A DNA stretch of 50,152 bases from contig CADCJW010000001.1 in assembly GCA_902801845.1 (NCBI GenBank), positions 274,719 through 324,870 on the forward strand, given 5' to 3'. The stretch comes from an uncultured Eubacteriales bacterium (lineage in GTDB: Bacteria; Bacillota; Clostridia; Christensenellales; CAG-138). Position numbers and translations under genes: made by a program. Shown piece after piece: positions 15,131 to 27,487 of this stretch. A model generated the notes under the pieces. The model was not told where the DNA came from. It did no database searches and saw nothing but the letters and a program-made list of their open reading frames with translations. The number at the start of each line of letters is the position of its first letter. Position 1 is the first letter of the stretch.

Positions 15131-16663
15131 TTATAGAGAGCCGTCCGTCGGCTCTTTTTTTCTGCCCATAAGATAGCCTGCTCCACAGACGACGCAGGAA
15201 ACCGCCATGCCGTACAGCAAGGGATCTCCGGGAAGAGCAAATAACTTGGCAACCAGCACGGCGCAGGGCGAAAGGATCATGGAAAGGAGCACCACCCGGC
15301 CGACGATCCTTCCCGGCAGCCACAGGGCGGCGGTCATGGGCAAAAAGAGAACCGAGGCGCGAAAGCCCATGGACAGGAAGCCAAAGTCGTTGATCAGGGA
15401 ATCAGGCAACGATACGGTCACCGCCACGGCGGCAAGAAGGATGCCGCCGATGCACGTGCGCACGGCCATCAGCTCCCGCTTGGGATCATCCCAGCGGTGG
15501 GACAGGCGCTTGAGGATGTCCCTGGTCAGGATGGTAGCCATGCCGAAGGACAGGCCCGCTCCCCCGCTGACGGCGGTGATGAGGAGCGTCCCCAGGATGA
15601 TCCCGGCCACCAGGGCGGGAAAGTGATCCAGGGCAAAGGTGGGCATGGCGCGGATGGTGCTCTCCAGGATCGGCAGATCCGGCAAGGCCTTCCCCGCGGC
15701 AGCCAGGGCCTCCGCCTCCGCCCGCAGCATGTAATGGCTGCGCATATAAAAGCCGATGACCACGCCGCCAAGACCGATGAAGGGAGCGGCGAAAGCACTG
15801 ATCAGGGCACCGTTGCGGGCCGCGCGGTCCGACTTTCCCGACCAAATGGCCTGGGCGTAGGACTGGGTACACAGGACCCCCATGAGCAGGGAGAAGCCGG
15901 AGCTAAGATCCTTAGCTACGCCCCGGGCGGTCAAGCTCAAAAACTGGGCCTTCAGTACGCCAGCATCTTCGATGTTGGGTACGCCGGTGGCCGCCTGCCG
16001 GATCATGCCCAGGGAGGTCCCCGTGAGCAGCCCGTCCAACTCGTTCCAGAGGCCCCTGGGCCCATGGCTCCAGTAGAGGATCAGACAAAGGCCCATGAGG
16101 GACACGCTGCAGAGCAGCAAAAGCTTCACGATGCCACCCATGCCAGCGCCCCAGGAACCGCCGAAGATCACGTAAAGGCCCATGAGCAGGGCCGAGAGCA
16201 GCGCCCCCGCCCATAGGGGCGTGCCGACCAGGGCGGAGATAAGCCCCGCGCAGGCGATGACCTGGGAAAAGACGCTGATGAAGATGCCTATGGAGCAGAG
16301 AACGGAGCTAAGGGCCCCGGAAGCGCCGCCATACTCACGGGTGATGATGGCCAGCTCCGTGATACATCCGCTTTCCCGCAGCTTGTGGTTGTAGATTAGG
16401 CCCAAAGCCAGACACCCAAGGCAGCAGCCCAGGGTGAACCACCAGCCGGAAAAGCCATACTGAAAGGACAGCTGGGCGGTGCCCATGGTGGCCTGGCTGC
16501 CCACCAGGCTTCCCATCATGGCCCCGGCCACCAGAAAGGTACCGGCCTTACCGCCGCTGGATAGAAAATCTGAGGAATCCTTCACCCGCCGTCCCGACAA
16601 GAAGCCCACCCCCAGGATGAGCCCCACCACCAGAACGATCCCCGCCAGCACGCCGAACGACAT
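15131..16663 (-). CDS. Sodium:solute symporter family protein (SSS/SLC5)
   Basis: A 510-residue integral membrane carrier with about 13 helices. The N-terminus, a helix followed by GRRVKDSSDFLSSGGKAG and GAMMGSLVGSQATMGTA, is the SSS pattern that includes part of the sodium-site region. It is expected to import a small organic solute with Na+; the substrate (proline, pantothenate, sugar or acid) cannot be read from the sequence. GATAGGAG precedes the ATG, and it seems monocistronic with its own promoter. Confidence 0.9.
   Translation of the reverse strand: MSFGVLAGIVLVVGLILGVGFLSGRRVKDSSDFLSSGGKAGTFLVAGAMMGSLVGSQATMGTAQLSFQYGFSGWWFTLGCCLGCLALGLIYNHKLRESGCITELAIITREYGGASGALSSVLCSIGIFISVFSQVIACAGLISALVGTPLWAGALLSALLMGLYVIFGGSWGAGMGGIVKLLLLCSVSLMGLCLILYWSHGPRGLWNELDGLLTGTSLGMIRQAATGVPNIEDAGVLKAQFLSLTARGVAKDLSSGFSLLMGVLCTQSYAQAIWSGKSDRAARNGALISAFAAPFIGLGGVVIGFYMRSHYMLRAEAEALAAAGKALPDLPILESTIRAMPTFALDHFPALVAGIILGTLLITAVSGGAGLSFGMATILTRDILKRLSHRWDDPKRELMAVRTCIGGILLAAVAVTVSLPDSLINDFGFLSMGFRASVLFLPMTAALWLPGRIVGRVVLLSMILSPCAVLVAKLFALPGDPLLYGMAVSCVVCGAGYLMGRKKEPTDGSL
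15138..15161 (+). terminator. Terminator of the methyltransferase gene
   Basis: GAGCCG/CGGCTC stem with a five-base loop and seven Ts. It overlaps the 3' end of the convergent symporter gene. Confidence 0.8.
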
Positions 16664-16695
16664 GTCTTTCTCCTATCTGAAAAGGATATAGTGCT

Positions 16696-16723
16696 ATCAT
16701 AGCACCAGACTCCAAAAATGCAA
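16696..16723 (-). promoter_or_regulatory. Promoter of the symporter gene
   Basis: TTGCAT (16723-16718) and TATGAT (16701-16696) with a 16-base spacer on the minus strand. Confidence 0.6.
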
Positions 16724-16724
16724 C

Positions 16725-16748
16725 AAAAAACTGCCGCATATGCGACAG
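16725..16748 (-). terminator. Terminator of the heat-shock/carbonic anhydrase operon
   Basis: On the minus strand CTGTCGC and GCGGCAG pair around ATAT, followed by TTTTTT, 18 bases after the gamma-carbonic-anhydrase gene. Confidence 0.85.
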
Positions 16749-16765
16749 TTCATGTTGGCGTTGGC

Positions 16766-17317
16766 TCAATCCTGTAGAGAATCCAGCATGCGCCGATGGT
16801 CGGCGGCCAGGCCGTAATAGTGCATGGCCTGCTCCTTTCGCTGGGCAAGGGAGGATTCCGGCAGAGTTTTGATCACCTTCGCCGGGCTTCCCACAGCTAC
16901 CGAAAAAGGCGGAATGACCGTGTTCTTGGTCACCAACGCCCCGGCGCCGATAACGGCGCCCTTGCCGACGACGGCCCCGTCCATGATGATGGAGCCCATG
17001 CCGATGAGGGCATAGTCCTCCACCCGGCAGGCATGGAGGATGACGCCGTGGCCCACGGTCACGTAATCCCCCACCACCGTGGGCAATCCGCCCTCCAAAC
17101 CGCTGCCCCGGCCGGAATCCTCATGGATGAGGGTCCCGTCCTGGATGCTGGAGTATTGGCCGATGACCACGTCATGGACGTCGCCCCGGATCACCGCGTT
17201 ATACCACACGGAGGAGCCCCGGCCGATCTTTACCCGGCCCACGACCATAGCGCCGGGAGCCAGGAGCACATCCTCTTCCATTTGGGGCGTCACGCCTTCA
17301 TAGGGATAAACCGGCAT
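16766..17317 (-). CDS. Gamma-carbonic anhydrase-like hexapeptide protein
   Basis: A 183-residue left-handed beta-helix protein forming trimers. The three zinc-ligand histidines are present in DGTLIHED and TVGHGVILHAC, and NAVIRGD carries the conserved Arg/Asp. This supports CO2 hydration activity, although many family members (PaaY/YrdA/CaiE-like) have weak or other activity. AAAGGAG lies before the start. It is 18 bases after dnaJ and ends at a terminator, so it is the last gene of the hrcA operon or a read-through partner of it. Confidence 0.9.
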   Translation of the reverse strand: MPVYPYEGVTPQMEEDVLLAPGAMVVGRVKIGRGSSVWYNAVIRGDVHDVVIGQYSSIQDGTLIHEDSGRGSGLEGGLPTVVGDYVTVGHGVILHACRVEDYALIGMGSIIMDGAVVGKGAVIGAGALVTKNTVIPPFSVAVGSPAKVIKTLPESSLAQRKEQAMHYYGLAADHRRMLDSLQD

Positions 17318-17335
17318 ATGGGATCTCCTTTACGA

Positions 17336-18478
17336 TCACTTGAAGATGTTGCGGATGCCGCCCTTCTTCTTGGCGGGCGTGGTGGCCTCGCCGCTGAGAG
17401 CCGCATACTGCTGCAGCAAGGCCTTCTGTTCATCGGAAAGCCGCCGTGGGATCTCCGACTCCACCGTGACCAGCAGATCACCCTTGCCCTGAGAACTAGC
17501 GTTGGGGATGGGCACGCCCTGCTCCTTCAGACGGAAGGTGGTGCCATTCTGGGTGCCGGAGGGGATGGTATAGCGGACCTTCTCCTTCAGGGTGGGCACG
17601 GTGATCTCCCCGCCCAGAGCCATGGTGGTGAAGGGCACCTTCAAATTCAGCAGCAGGTTGCACCCGTCCCGGGTGAAGAGCTTATGGGGCTTCACGGACA
17701 CGGTCACATAGAGGTTGCCCCGAGGACCGCCCTTGTAGCCCGCTTCGCCCGCGCCCCGCATGTTGATGGTCTGGCCGTCGTTGATGCCTGCCGGGACCTT
17801 CAGCTGGATGCGGGTATTCTTGCGGACCCGGCCCCGGCCACGACAATCAGGACAGGGCTCCTTGATATACTTGCCCGTGCCGTTGCAGGCCGAGCAGGGC
17901 CGGCTGGTGGTGAAGGCGCCAAACATGGTGTTCTGCTGGGTCCGCACCTGGCCCGTGCCGTTGCATGTGGGGCAGCGCACGGGGCTGGTGCCCTTCTTGG
18001 CGCCGCTGCCGCCGCAGGCTTCGCAGCTCTCCTCCCGGGGGATCAGCAGTTCCTTGGTGACGCCGAAGGCCGCCTCCTCGAAGGTCAGGGACAGGTTATA
18101 CCGAAGATCGTCCCCCGCCATGGGAGCATCCCGGCCGGTGGAGCGGCTGCCGAAGCCGCCGCCGAAACCGCCGCCGAAGAAGCTGTTGATGATGTCGTCG
18201 AACCCGCCGAAGCCGCCGCCCTCAAAGGGGTTGGCGCCGCCCATGGTGGGGTCGAAGGCCGCATGGCCGAATTGATCGTACTTCGCTCGCTTATCAGGAT
18301 CGGAAAGGACGCTGTAGGCCTCGTTCAGCTCCTTGAACTGGGCCTCTGCCGCCTTATCGTTGGGATGCAGATCCGGATGGCAGGACTTGGCCGCCTTCCG
18401 AAAAGCGCTTTTGATCTCGCTGTCGGAAGCCGTTTTGCTGACGCCCAAAACCTCGTAATAATCCCGTTTATCTGCCAC
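17336..18478 (-). CDS. dnaJ: Chaperone DnaJ (Hsp40)
   Basis: A 380-residue co-chaperone. J-domain residues 1-65 with HPD (SCHPDLHP), a Gly/Phe-rich linker, the zinc domain with four CxxCxGxG repeats (CEACGGSG, CPTCNGTG, CSACNGTG, CPDCRGRG), then the C-terminal substrate domains. It stimulates DnaK ATPase and hands over unfolded clients. I chose the GTG at 18478 because it gives ADKRDYYEVLG right at the N-terminus as in the family; another GTG three codons earlier (18487) is equally possible by its ribosome site. It is last of the hrcA-grpE-dnaK-dnaJ order. Confidence 0.95.
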   Translation of the reverse strand: MADKRDYYEVLGVSKTASDSEIKSAFRKAAKSCHPDLHPNDKAAEAQFKELNEAYSVLSDPDKRAKYDQFGHAAFDPTMGGANPFEGGGFGGFDDIINSFFGGGFGGGFGSRSTGRDAPMAGDDLRYNLSLTFEEAAFGVTKELLIPREESCEACGGSGAKKGTSPVRCPTCNGTGQVRTQQNTMFGAFTTSRPCSACNGTGKYIKEPCPDCRGRGRVRKNTRIQLKVPAGINDGQTINMRGAGEAGYKGGPRGNLYVTVSVKPHKLFTRDGCNLLLNLKVPFTTMALGGEITVPTLKEKVRYTIPSGTQNGTTFRLKEQGVPIPNASSQGKGDLLVTVESEIPRRLSDEQKALLQQYAALSGEATTPAKKKGGIRNIFK

Positions 18479-18545
18479 GATCCTCACCTCGTTTCCTCGG
18501 CCGAAAGGGGCGGCTGCCCGCCCCTTCGCCGTTCAGTGTGCTTCG

Positions 18546-20384
<1,839 letters not shown>

Positions 20385-20466
20385 AGTTTTCTTTTCCTCC
20401 TGATGAATGGTATAGTCTATGCTTTTTCAGCCTCGCCTTATCTTTAGGGTTCAGCTGTTTTTTCCT

Positions 20467-21006
20467 TTACTCGGACACCTTGACCATGCTGTGACGCAGG
20501 ATCTTGTCGCCCATCCTGTACCCCTTTTGGAGTACCGCCAAAATCGTTTCGCTCTCTACCCCTTCGGCCGCTTCGGAAAGAACGGCGTTGTGAAGATTGG
20601 GATCGAACTTGCCCTCCGCCTCGATCTCCGAAAGGCCCAGTTTCTTGAGCTCGTCGGTGAACTTGCGGTAGACCAGCTTCACGCCCTCCACCCAGGCTTC
20701 GTCCGCTTTGTCGGCATTCGACACGATCCGATCGAAGTCGTCCAGGGACGGCAGCAGCTCCGATACCGCGTCCCGCTTGCCGTTCTCATAGCTCTCGGCC
20801 CGGACGCTGTTGTTCCGGCGGCGGAAGTTCTCAAAGTCCGCCTGGTTCCGCTGCAAGAGGCGGATGGTATCGTCCAGCTCCTGCTGCTTCTTTTCCAGCT
20901 CCTCCTGAAGCTTCTTCACTTCCTCGTTCTCCACCGGCTGCTCCTCGGGCGATTCCACGGGGATCTTGGTCGCCTTTTCTTCAGCCTTCTTCTTGTTCTT
21001 CGACAT
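20467..21006 (-). CDS. grpE: Nucleotide exchange factor GrpE
   Basis: A 179-residue dimeric factor that releases ADP from DnaK. The charged N-terminal tail (KKKAEEKATK) leads into a long coiled coil (LQEELEKKQQELDDTIRLLQ), then RNQADFENFRRR and the C-terminal beta wing ending KGYRMGDKILRHSMVKVSE. Its ATG overlaps the hrcA stop (TGATG), so the two are translationally coupled. Confidence 0.97.
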   Translation of the reverse strand: MSKNKKKAEEKATKIPVESPEEQPVENEEVKKLQEELEKKQQELDDTIRLLQRNQADFENFRRRNNSVRAESYENGKRDAVSELLPSLDDFDRIVSNADKADEAWVEGVKLVYRKFTDELKKLGLSEIEAEGKFDPNLHNAVLSEAAEGVESETILAVLQKGYRMGDKILRHSMVKVSE

Positions 21007-22040
21007 CAGTCTTCCTCCAAAAGATTCGTTAAGATACTGCCTAAGCTCTTACTCATGTAGTCCAGCACGGATACCACCTTGCCGTAGGGCATCCGGGTGG
21101 GTCCGATGACGCCCATGGTCCCCACGGGCATGGAGCCGATCCGGTAGGTAGCGGTGACCAAACTGCAGTCGCTGAAGATGTCCTGCCCAAGCTCGCTCCC
21201 GATCTTCACGCAGATCTCGAAGGGACCGGCGTTCTTCAGAAGCCTGTACATGGAATCCTTCTTCTCCACCGCCGCCAGCAGCTGCCGCGCCCGGTCGATA
21301 TCCGAATAGGCGGGATAGTCCAGCATGTTGTTGGCACCGGAGAGGGCGATCCGGTGAGCGTTGGCCCCCGGCGCACTTTCCATGGTGTCCACCAGGTCCG
21401 TCAGGAAGGTGCCGCGTTCCTGCAGCTCCATGGCCATCTCCCGGGTCATCCTCTCCCCCACCTCCACCATGCGGCAGTTATAGTACCGCTGGGAGATGCT
21501 GCGCGAGATGCGATCCAGCTCGTCCGCGCCCATGTCGGCAGGCACGTGGATCACGGAATCCCGGGCCACACCCGCATCCGTGACTACCACCACCAGGGCG
21601 TACCCCTCGGCGAGGGGCACCAGCTGCAGATGCCGCAGCCGGTTGGTGCCGCTCTCAGGCATCATGACCAGAGCGGTGTAGTGGGTGATGTTGGAGAGGA
21701 CGCTGGCGGTCTCTCGCATGACGGCGTCCAGGCCCTTGACCTTATTCTGGCAATAGGCCGACATGACCTTCACCTCGTCCTCCGTCAGGTTGGACCGCTG
21801 CATCATGTTGTTGACGTAGAGGCGGTACGCCTTGTCGGAAGGCACCCGGCCCGCGGAGGTGTGAGGCTGCTCCAGATACCCCAGGTCCTCCAGATCCGCC
21901 ATCTCGTTGCGGATAGTGGCTGAGGAGAGCTTAAAGGAGGGGTTCTGGCTCAGGACCTTGCTGCCTACGGGGGCGCCGGAGAGGATGTACTCATCCACGA
22001 TGGCCCGAAGGATGCGCAGCTTTCTGGGATTCAGGTCCAT
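21006..22040 (-). CDS. hrcA: Heat-inducible transcription repressor HrcA
   Basis: A 344-residue repressor of class I heat-shock genes. The N-terminal winged helix starts LNPRKLRILRAIVDEYILSG and includes SSATIRNEMADLEDLGYLEQ; the GAF-like and inserted dimerisation domains follow. It binds the CIRCE element directly upstream, giving autoregulation of the whole chaperone operon. The start at 22040 follows AAAGGAGG; the open frame continues much further upstream but that part overlaps CIRCE and hemW and is not coding. Confidence 0.97.
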   Translation of the reverse strand: MDLNPRKLRILRAIVDEYILSGAPVGSKVLSQNPSFKLSSATIRNEMADLEDLGYLEQPHTSAGRVPSDKAYRLYVNNMMQRSNLTEDEVKVMSAYCQNKVKGLDAVMRETASVLSNITHYTALVMMPESGTNRLRHLQLVPLAEGYALVVVVTDAGVARDSVIHVPADMGADELDRISRSISQRYYNCRMVEVGERMTREMAMELQERGTFLTDLVDTMESAPGANAHRIALSGANNMLDYPAYSDIDRARQLLAAVEKKDSMYRLLKNAGPFEICVKIGSELGQDIFSDCSLVTATYRIGSMPVGTMGVIGPTRMPYGKVVSVLDYMSKSLGSILTNLLEED

Positions 22041-22057
22041 ACCGTTTCCTCCTTTCT

Positions 22058-22084
22058 TTAGCACTCCGTTCCTTTGAGTGCTAA
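22058..22084. promoter_or_regulatory. CIRCE operator
   Basis: A perfect consensus inverted repeat, TTAGCACTC, nine bases, GAGTGCTAA, between the hrcA promoter and its ribosome site. HrcA binds it when GroE is free, repressing hrcA-grpE-dnaK-dnaJ. Confidence 0.98.
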
Positions 22085-22095
22085 TCACTGTACAG

Positions 22096-22124
22096 AATGT
22101 ACCACCATTATGTCCGGATGTCAA
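22096..22124 (-). promoter_or_regulatory. Promoter of the hrcA operon
   Basis: TTGACA (22124-22119) and TACATT (22101-22096), spacer 17, minus strand, immediately upstream of CIRCE. Confidence 0.88.
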
Positions 22125-22160
22125 CTGAACAATGTGAAATGAAGGTGAATTCAAAAGAAC

Positions 22161-22180
22161 AAAAAACGCCCCGAGGGGCG
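22161..22180 (-). terminator. Terminator of lepA-hemW
   Basis: CGCCCC/GGGGCG stem followed on the minus strand by TTTTTT, about 20 bases after the hemW stop. Confidence 0.85.
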
Positions 22181-22201
22181 ACATGGGTTCATTCGTTAGG
22201 C

Positions 22202-23337
22202 TTACCTGAAGTAGCACAAGGCGGTGTTGAGGTGGTCCATGCCCTGCTCGGTGAGAGCATACCGGGCGGGGTCCTCCGCCCACCAGCCGTTGGCCTGAAC
22301 ATTGAGCCAGGCGTCCGGGAAAGCTTTTTCGAGGGGCAGGCCGAAGCGGTTCAGGAAGGCTTGCCGGGGAATGCCCCGGACCTTGCGGAGGCCAAGCATG
22401 ATGACCTCGAACATCTCTTCCTTCCTGTCGATGCGGAGGGTCTCGGCGGTGGGGAGCCTGCCCCGGCAAAGCTTGCGCAGATATTCCGGGATGCTTTCCG
22501 TATTGGACCAACGGAGCCACTCCCCCTCTCCCCGGGCGGAGGAATGGCCCGCCACGCCAAAGCCTAAATAGGGAGCATCGTCCCAGTAGATAAGGTTATG
22601 GCGGCACTCATAGCCAGATTTGGCGAAGTTCGATACCTCGTAGCGCTCATAGCCCCGCTGTTTGAGAAAGGCCATGCCCTCATCCTCCATGTCCGCCACC
22701 GCGTCCTCGTCGGGCAAGGCTATCTCCCCTGCCCGCACCTGGGTATACAGGGGCGTCCCCTCCTCTAAGATCAGGGCGTAGGCGGAGATATGCTCCGGCC
22801 CCAGATCGCAGACTTTCTGCAGGGTATTCATATAATCTGCTTGTGTCTGGCCGGGGAGGCCATGCATCAGATCCACGTTGATATTTCGAAAGCCCGCGTC
22901 CCGGGCAGCATGAAAGGCTAACAAAAACTGGTCGTAGGTATGGATGCGGCCCACGGTTTTCAGCAAACCGTCGTTGGCAGACTGAAGGCCCAGGGACAGG
23001 CGGTTGAATCCGGCCGAACGCAGCTTCACGAAATCCCCATAGGCTGCCGTGCCGGGGTTGCATTCCACGGTGATCTCGGCATCGGACCGGACCTCGTAGG
23101 TGCGGCGTACGGTCTCCAGAACGCGCACCAATACGTCTGCCGGCAGCACCGTGGGGGTGCCGCCCCCAAAGAAAACGGAAGGGACCGGCCCCTCATAGGG
23201 CAGTCGATCCCGGGACAGCTCGATCTCCCGGCACAGAGCGTCGGGATACTGCTCCGCCGTCCCATCGCAGGGCACGGAGCAGAAGTCGCAGTATGCGCAC
23301 TTCTTCACGCAATAGGGGATGTGAACGTAGACGCCGG

Positions 23338-23341
<4 letters not shown>
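22202..23341 (-). CDS. hemW: Radical SAM heme chaperone HemW
   Basis: A 379-residue radical SAM protein. The 4Fe-4S cysteines are in [16 protein letters not shown]-domain motifs include FFGGGTPT and [12 protein letters not shown], and the C-terminal HemN-type domain follows. HemW binds and delivers heme, for example to respiratory enzymes; it is often misnamed coproporphyrinogen oxidase. Its ATG overlaps the lepA stop (ATGA); the longer open frame upstream lies inside lepA. The lepA-hemW pair is common in Firmicutes. It may also lie upstream of hrcA as in Bacillus, but a terminator separates them here. Confidence 0.94.
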
Positions 23342-25137
<1,796 letters not shown>

Positions 25138-25168
25138 ACCAAATATCTCCCTGAAAAAGGTATAGAGT

Positions 25169-25197
25169 ATCATACCCTATCCCATGCAAAAAAGCAA
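25169..25197 (-). promoter_or_regulatory. Promoter of lepA-hemW
   Basis: TTGCTT (25197-25192) and TATGAT (25174-25169), spacer 17, minus strand. Confidence 0.6.
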
Positions 25198-25203
25198 GCG
25201 AAA

Positions 25204-25229
25204 GGGGCGCTCCCCTTTGGAAGCGCCCC
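25204..25229 (-). terminator. Terminator of the rsmD-coaD-orf unit
   Basis: GGGGCGCT and AGCGCCCC form an eight-pair stem; the minus-strand sequence after it is T-rich (TTTCGCTTGCTTTTTT). The -35 box of lepA lies in that T-rich tail. Confidence 0.75.
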
Positions 25230-25237
25230 GCGATGGT

Positions 25238-26173
25238 TTATTCTTCGTAGTCGTCCTCGTCCTCGTCGTCATCCACTTCCACGATCTCGAAGAGCTTATG
25301 ACGCTTTTTCTTGGGCTTGGCCTCCTTTACCGGCTCGTCGTCCTCGCTCCAATCCTCGTCGTCATCGAATTCGTCCTCGTCATCGTCGCCCTCCAGCATC
25401 CGCTTGAACCAGCCCTTCTTGCGGGGCTTCTTGGGCTCGTCCTCCTGATCGTCATAGGCGGGCTTCGCAGGCTTCTTGGCCTCCTTGCGCACGGGACGGG
25501 GAGCCTCCTCCTCTTCCTCCGCCGGCTCTTCCTCGGGCCGGGCAGGCTGCTTGGGCGCGGCGGTCACGGTATGACGCTCCTCCATAGCCCGCTGCTGAGA
25601 GACGTTCTGCTCCACGTCCTCCTCTTCGAATTCGGGAGCAGGACGAACGTTCAGCTCCTCCCGGTTGGTGTTGAGCATCTTGATGTACTCGTTCATATAT
25701 CGCTGCACATCGGCCAGCATATCGTCCGCATACTGACGGGAACCGTTGATGATGGCATTGGCGCTCTCCATGGCCTCGTCCTGCATCTGCTTGGCGCGGG
25801 CGACCGCTTCCTGATACACGGATTCCTGGGAGACGAGAGCCTCATACTCCTGAACGGACTGATTATAGACCTTCTCCGCCGCCTCCTGGGCCTGCTTCAT
25901 CAGATCCTCCGCATCGGCCTTGGCCTTGCTGATGGTCTCCTCCGCCTGCTCGTTGGCGTCGCCGATGATGTTGCTCTCCTCGGCGATGATGCCGCTGGCC
26001 CGGCGGATATCTTCCGGAATGGTCACCTTAAGATCGCCTAACAGATCGAAGAGCTCCTCGACCTCCACGATCTTCTTGTTCCCGCCGCCCAGCTTGTATT
26101 TGGGGCTGTCGTTCAGCACCTGTTCGATACGGGAGATGATGCTGTAGATTTTCATCGTCTGTGCGCTGCTCAT
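25238..26173 (-). CDS. Coiled-coil protein with acidic C-terminus, unknown
   Basis: A 311-residue cytoplasmic protein. Residues about 55-170 are a long coiled coil rich in Ala, Glu and Lys (SKAKADAEDLMKQAQEAAEK), resembling DivIVA or ATP-synthase b/E-type stalks, which is why relatives are sometimes called ATPase subunits. The last 120 residues are disordered, alternating E-, P- and K-rich blocks and ending in a D/E tail. Its ATG overlaps the coaD stop (ATGA), so it is coupled to coaD; an ATG six codons later is a weaker alternative. Function unknown; a cell-division or membrane-associated scaffold is possible. Confidence 0.8.
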   Translation of the reverse strand: MSSAQTMKIYSIISRIEQVLNDSPKYKLGGGNKKIVEVEELFDLLGDLKVTIPEDIRRASGIIAEESNIIGDANEQAEETISKAKADAEDLMKQAQEAAEKVYNQSVQEYEALVSQESVYQEAVARAKQMQDEAMESANAIINGSRQYADDMLADVQRYMNEYIKMLNTNREELNVRPAPEFEEEDVEQNVSQQRAMEERHTVTAAPKQPARPEEEPAEEEEEAPRPVRKEAKKPAKPAYDDQEDEPKKPRKKGWFKRMLEGDDDEDEFDDDEDWSEDDEPVKEAKPKKKRHKLFEIVEVDDDEDEDDYEE

Positions 26174-26658
26174 TTTTTTGCCAACCTTTCACGAATTATA
26201 TCTTCATTCACAGAGGGTACGAGACCCCGGATGCTGCCGCCCCAGAGGCCGATCTCCTTCACGTTGCTGGAGCTCAGGAAGGAGTGGCCGGGAGAGGCCA
26301 TAAAGTACACCGTTCTCAAGGAGTTGTCCAGATGTCGGTTCACCGCGTCGATCTGGAACTCGTATTCAAAATCCGATGTAGCCCGCAGGCCTCTCACGAT
26401 GTGCGTGGCGTTCACGGACCTGGCGTACTCCACCAGCAATCCGTCGAAGGTGCCGCAGCGCACATTGTCAAAGCGCTCTGCCGTCAGAACGTTTTGGATC
26501 ATCTCCATACGTTCCTCTATCGTAAACGCGGGACGCTTGTCCACATTGTGGAGCACCGCCACGTATACCAAATCGAAAAGACCCGCCGCATTGGTGAGCA
26601 CGTCCAGATGCCCCACCGTAAAGGGATCGAAGCTCCCCGGATATACGCCGATGGTCAT
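26170..26658 (-). CDS. coaD: Phosphopantetheine adenylyltransferase
   Basis: A 162-residue enzyme making dephospho-CoA from phosphopantetheine and ATP, the penultimate CoA step. Nucleotidyltransferase motifs GSFDPFTVGHLDV and LSSSNVKEI, plus IVRGLRATSDFEYE, identify it. The start at 26658 has GAGGGGACAGG and overlaps the rsmD stop; it is the standard rsmD-coaD pair of Firmicutes. Confidence 0.97.
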   Translation of the reverse strand: MTIGVYPGSFDPFTVGHLDVLTNAAGLFDLVYVAVLHNVDKRPAFTIEERMEMIQNVLTAERFDNVRCGTFDGLLVEYARSVNATHIVRGLRATSDFEYEFQIDAVNRHLDNSLRTVYFMASPGHSFLSSSNVKEIGLWGGSIRGLVPSVNEDIIRERLAKK

Positions 26659-27215
26659 TCCTGTCCCCTCCAAGTCAAAGTTGTTACGCCGCAGGCTCCA
26701 TATTTCTTGACCCGGGCGATCTGCCAGGGGCCCTCCCCCAGCTTGGGCGGCTGATCCCATGCATGTTCCACAATCAGCGTGCCGCCCCTCTGAAGCAGTT
26801 CCTCCCGAAAGATGCGCTCCACGGCCCGCACGGCGAAGTCGGAGGCGTAGGGTGGGTCCAGAAAGACCAGGTCCGCTTTCTTTCCCATGGATATCATGGT
26901 CGAAAGCGCCGCATCATAATCGGTGCAGAGCACCTGAAGCCCCTCCGTAAGCCCCAGCTTCTCCCCGTTTTTGCGGATGAGAGCGGCGCAGCTCATGGAT
27001 GCATCCACGCAGATTGCCTCTTTGGCACCTCGAGACAGGGCTTCCAGCCCCATGTTCCCGGATCCGGAGAATAGATCGAGGACCGTTGCGCCGGGCACCT
27101 GGAACTGGATGCTGCCGAAGATGGCCTCCTTCACCCTGTCCAAGGTTGGACGGGTATCCCTGCCCTGAGGGGCATCGAAGCTTCTTCCCTTCGCGGAACC
27201 GGCTATGATCCGCAA
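26655..27215 (-). CDS. rsmD: 16S rRNA (guanine966-N2)-methyltransferase RsmD
   Basis: A 186-residue SAM methyltransferase. Motif I is VLDLFSGSGNMGLEALSRGA and the catalytic motif is FLDPPY. The N-terminus RIIAGSAKGR is typical. The start codon is TTG, with GGAGGGA at correct spacing; no better ATG exists. It is first in the rsmD-coaD-orf operon, behind its own promoter. Confidence 0.94.
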   Translation of the reverse strand: MRIIAGSAKGRSFDAPQGRDTRPTLDRVKEAIFGSIQFQVPGATVLDLFSGSGNMGLEALSRGAKEAICVDASMSCAALIRKNGEKLGLTEGLQVLCTDYDAALSTMISMGKKADLVFLDPPYASDFAVRAVERIFREELLQRGGTLIVEHAWDQPPKLGEGPWQIARVKKYGACGVTTLTWRGQE

Positions 27216-27280
27216 TCTGATCCCTCCGACATTTGGTTTCGAGTATGCCCGAAAACCACAAGATATTGTGGAACAGGGTT

Positions 27281-27309
27281 ATTCTAACACCATTCCCTGC
27301 TGTTGGCAA
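27281..27309 (-). promoter_or_regulatory. Promoter of rsmD-coaD
   Basis: TTGCCA (27309-27304) and TAGAAT (27286-27281), spacer 17, minus strand. Confidence 0.6.
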
Positions 27310-27388
27310 GTATTTTTGAATAATTTGTTAACAGTTTTTGTAAAAAATTTTAAGGGCGTCACACAAATCCTCTGACAGGAGAAACAAC

Positions 27389-27408
27389 TACCCCCTCAAG
27401 GACTCGAA
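27389..27408 (-). repeat. Copy of the tRNA-Lys 3' end (one mismatch)
   Basis: TACCCCCTCAAGGACTCGAA matches the tRNA-Lys(CTT) T-arm/acceptor region at 27589-27608 except for one base (A for G). No tRNA body is attached. Confidence 0.75.
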
Positions 27409-27444
27409 TTCGCGCTCACGCTTGGTCGGGGTGCGGCAAAGATG

Positions 27445-27460
27445 TACCCCCTCAGGGACT
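27445..27460 (-). repeat. Second partial copy of the tRNA-Lys 3' end
   Basis: TACCCCCTCAGGGACT is identical to bases 27589-27604 of tRNA-Lys(CTT) and then diverges. Together with the copy at 27389 and an inverted, imperfect copy at 27533-27548 it forms a small array beside the tRNA. Confidence 0.7.
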
Positions 27461-27487
27461 CTTCTCGGCCTCGACGGCCTCGGGCAG

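Noticed and set aside
21006..22520. A longer HrcA with 160 extra N-terminal residues
   Set aside because: The extension would cross CIRCE, the promoter and hemW, and the family N-terminus starts exactly at 22040 behind a strong ribosome site.
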